From: Ornithomonoglobus_A sp034090805
GTDB lineage: Bacteria > Bacillota > Clostridia > UBA1381
NCBI GenBank assembly: GCA_034090805.1
Contig: JAXDRV010000097.1
Coordinates: 1 to 6,811, forward strand
DNA length: 6,811 bases
Direction: 5' to 3'
Below are positions 5,835-6,811 of the stretch, piece after piece (within the stretch, counting starts at the first letter, position 1; each line of letters opens with the position of its first letter). The notes beneath the pieces were generated by a model that saw only the letters and a list, made by a program, of their open reading frames with translations, ran no database searches and had not been told where the DNA came from. The position numbers were made by a program, and so were the translations under genes.

Positions 5835-6065
5835 ATGAAGCTCTATGAGCTTCCCGAAAGCGACTATGCCGTGTTCACGGCAAAAGGTCCGATGCCGGAT
5901 TCCTTGCAGCAGCTCAATGATGCAGTCTGGAAAGAGTGGTATCCCACCGAGGGTCAAAAGTTTAAACCGAACGGCAATACAACTTTGGAGGTGTACTCTG
6001 AGGGCAATCCGAAAAGCCCGGACTACGAATGTGGCATTTGGGTGCCTATTAAAAAAGCTGAATGA
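5835..6065 (+). pseudogene. C-terminal half of a GyrI-like / AraC-type effector-binding domain
   Basis: A 76-residue reading frame corresponding to the second half of a GyrI-like small-molecule-binding domain, as found alone or attached to AraC-type regulators. Visible landmarks are ELPESDYAVFTAKGPMP, then VWKEWYPTEG, LEVYSEGNP and the closing YECGIWVPIKK. A complete domain is about 150 residues and consists of two similar halves, so the first half and any DNA-binding region are absent. Upstream of the ATG the frame is closed by a TGA (5826-5828), so this is not simply a misplaced start. The ribosome site is weak (GAGG at 5827-5830, four-base spacer). It is most likely a remnant left by a deletion next to the M13 gene; a standalone half-domain protein is possible but less likely. 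Confidence 0.65.
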
Positions 6066-6162
6066 GCCGGTAGGCTAACATAATTATTATGAGAATCTTC
6101 TGTTGACAGTGTGTAGGCAGTGTAGGGTAATTACTAAACTTTTTTATATTGAATTATTATAT

Positions 6163-6419
6163 TAATGACTGCTGAACAATTATGAAACGCAGCCACATAG
6201 CGGCTTAAAAGCGTTTCATAATTGTTCAGGTGCAAGGTTTTTTCATAAATATGAAAAAATCCTTGCGCCCTAAATAAATATTTTGCTCTCAAAATATTTA
6301 TTTGGGCAGACTTTATCAATGCGAACTGTGTAAAATCTCTGATTTTACACGAGAAATTTTGACAATAGTCATAATTTTTCCAAATGCGATTGAAAATCGC
6401 ATTTGTTCAGTGAGCATTA
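6163..6419. repeat. Cluster of six consecutive hairpins, non-coding
   Basis: Six back-to-back stem-loops fill this gap. H1 pairs 6172-6190 with 6211-6229 (19 perfect pairs, with AGCC/GGCT inside). H2 pairs 6232-6247 with 6251-6266, with one bulge. H3 pairs 6267-6285 with 6290-6307, with one bulge. H4 pairs GTGTAAAATC (6328-6337) with 6341-6350. H5 pairs 6351-6363 with 6368-6380, imperfectly. H6 pairs 6381-6391 with 6395-6405. The outer ends (6163-6177 and 6405-6419) also pair over 15 positions with two mismatches, competing with H1. Arm sequences differ between hairpins, so it is not a tandem repeat array. None is followed by a proper T-run. It may be a fold-back mobile element or a structured RNA; TTGACA at 6103-6108 with GGTAAT 17 bases later is a weak possible promoter. 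Confidence 0.6.
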
Positions 6420-6425
6420 TTTATT
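6417..6425. repeat. Left direct repeat of MITE-like element 3
   Basis: TTATTTATT occurs here and at 6697-6705, flanking element 3. It is short and AT-rich, so weaker evidence than the repeats around elements 1 and 2. Confidence 0.45.
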
Positions 6426-6696
6426 AGGTGATTGCGAAAAGTAAAGTTTTCTCGGGATTTGAGATATTTCTGATTACGGGGCAGTAGGGACACCGCCCAC
6501 ACACACCCTCGTTCTCGCTTGGAACTCTCCAAAACTCAATCATAAACATCACAAATTCTTCCAAAGACATAACAGCTTATAGGATTTGAGAGTGTTTTTG
6601 AGTTTGTTCGGACGAGTTACCGCAAGGAATGTTTGAGTACGAATAAACTCAAAAATACTCTCAAATCCCTAACCGTCATTTCGCAATTACATATGC
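6426..6696 (+). mobile_element. MITE-like fold-back element 3 (full-length, plus orientation)
   Basis: A 271-base non-coding element that aligns along nearly its whole length with the reverse complement of 2418-2664. Its ends are ATTGCGAAA (6431-6439) and TTTCGCAAT (6679-6687): both differ from the TA-containing ends of the other copies in a way that keeps them complementary. The second half forms a 29-base hairpin, 6582-6610 against 6640-6668, with no mismatches once two G-T pairs are allowed. The loop between (6611-6639) is well conserved with element 1. The first half keeps the ATTTGAGAT and ACATCACAAATTC arms and a degraded GC-rich hairpin near 6479-6499. It lies directly after the stop of the leftward gene. 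Confidence 0.75.
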
Positions 6697-6705
6697 TTAT
6701 TTATT
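6697..6705. repeat. Right direct repeat of MITE-like element 3
   Basis: Second copy of TTATTTATT. Read on the minus strand it contains the TAA stop (6697-6699) of the leftward gene, so the insertion point was exactly at the end of that gene. Confidence 0.45.
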
Positions 6706-6811
6706 TTTGTTTACAATTCTTGACTCAGCCTTGCCTGTTTCCAAATCTATAAATCTCACAAACAGCGAAACCTTGTTATCCTCGTTCAGCGCATTCCACA
6801 GACCGTCGGTA
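6697..6811 (-). CDS. C-terminal end of a leftward gene, unknown product (partial)
   Basis: On the minus strand, an open frame enters from the right edge and ends at TAA (6697-6699), giving 37 C-terminal residues. They begin TDGLWNALNEDNKVSLFVR and end with a charged tail, RIVNKNK. Codon use resembles the neighbouring genes and the frame has no interruption. The visible part shows alternating hydrophobic and polar residues (SLFVRFIDLETG), suggesting a beta-strand-rich domain, but it is too short to assign a family. The gene is convergent with the + strand genes, and its stop overlaps the direct repeat of MITE element 3. Confidence 0.6.
   Translation of the reverse strand, partial: TDGLWNALNEDNKVSLFVRFIDLETGKAESRIVNKNK

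Noticed and set aside
6172..6307. Rho-independent terminator among the hairpins
   Set aside because: Stems are long and AT-rich and none is directly followed by a run of T in either direction.
6134..6319. Minus-strand open frame of 61 codons in the hairpin cluster
   Set aside because: It is built from the palindromic arms of three hairpins and has no recognisable protein sequence.
6163..6419. CRISPR array or integron attC site
   Set aside because: The hairpin arms are all different, there are no regular direct repeats with spacers, and no core attC motifs are visible.

Overview
The window looks like chromosomal DNA of a low-to-moderate GC member of the Bacillota, most likely class Clostridia. 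This rests on gene content rather than a marker gene: an SLH-anchored M13 metallopeptidase, a LiaF-like membrane protein with a GxG-repeat (DUF4097-like) partner, a TIGR04076 protein, strong AAGGAGG-type Shine-Dalgarno sites and ATGA start/stop overlaps. Most genes lie on the + strand; only a partial gene at the right edge is on the - strand.

Layout. Positions 3-134 hold a folded element that forms the leader of a tight three-gene operon (149-1988): a four-TM LiaF-like protein, a membrane-anchored beta-repeat protein and a two-TM zinc-ribbon protein. A second, diverged copy of the folded element (1981-2113) starts at the stop codon of that operon and leads into a GNAT acetyltransferase that has lost its N-terminal half (to 2412). 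Then come a TIGR04076 cysteine-rich protein (2691-3038), a small unknown protein (3039-3287), and a secreted SLH/peptidase M13 protein (3452-5791). After these lie a C-terminal half of a GyrI-like effector-binding domain (5835-6065), a non-coding block of six consecutive hairpins (6163-6419), and the end of a leftward gene (6697-6811).

Three intergenic spaces (2418-2664, 3275-3420, 6426-6696) are occupied by copies of one MITE-like fold-back element. Each has matching terminal inverted repeats and is bracketed by a short direct repeat. Removing the elements restores compact gene spacing: the GNAT remnant, the TIGR04076 gene, the small unknown gene and the M13 gene would then follow one another with only about 0-25 bases between them. 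The second insertion also changed the C-terminus of the small unknown protein.

Two signals go beyond ordinary annotation. The first is the pair of folded elements at 3-134 and 1981-2113: their helices differ in sequence but keep pairing, as expected for a selected RNA structure. The second is the MITE family, where both ends of one copy changed together so that the ends still pair. Neither could be assigned to a named family from the sequence alone.
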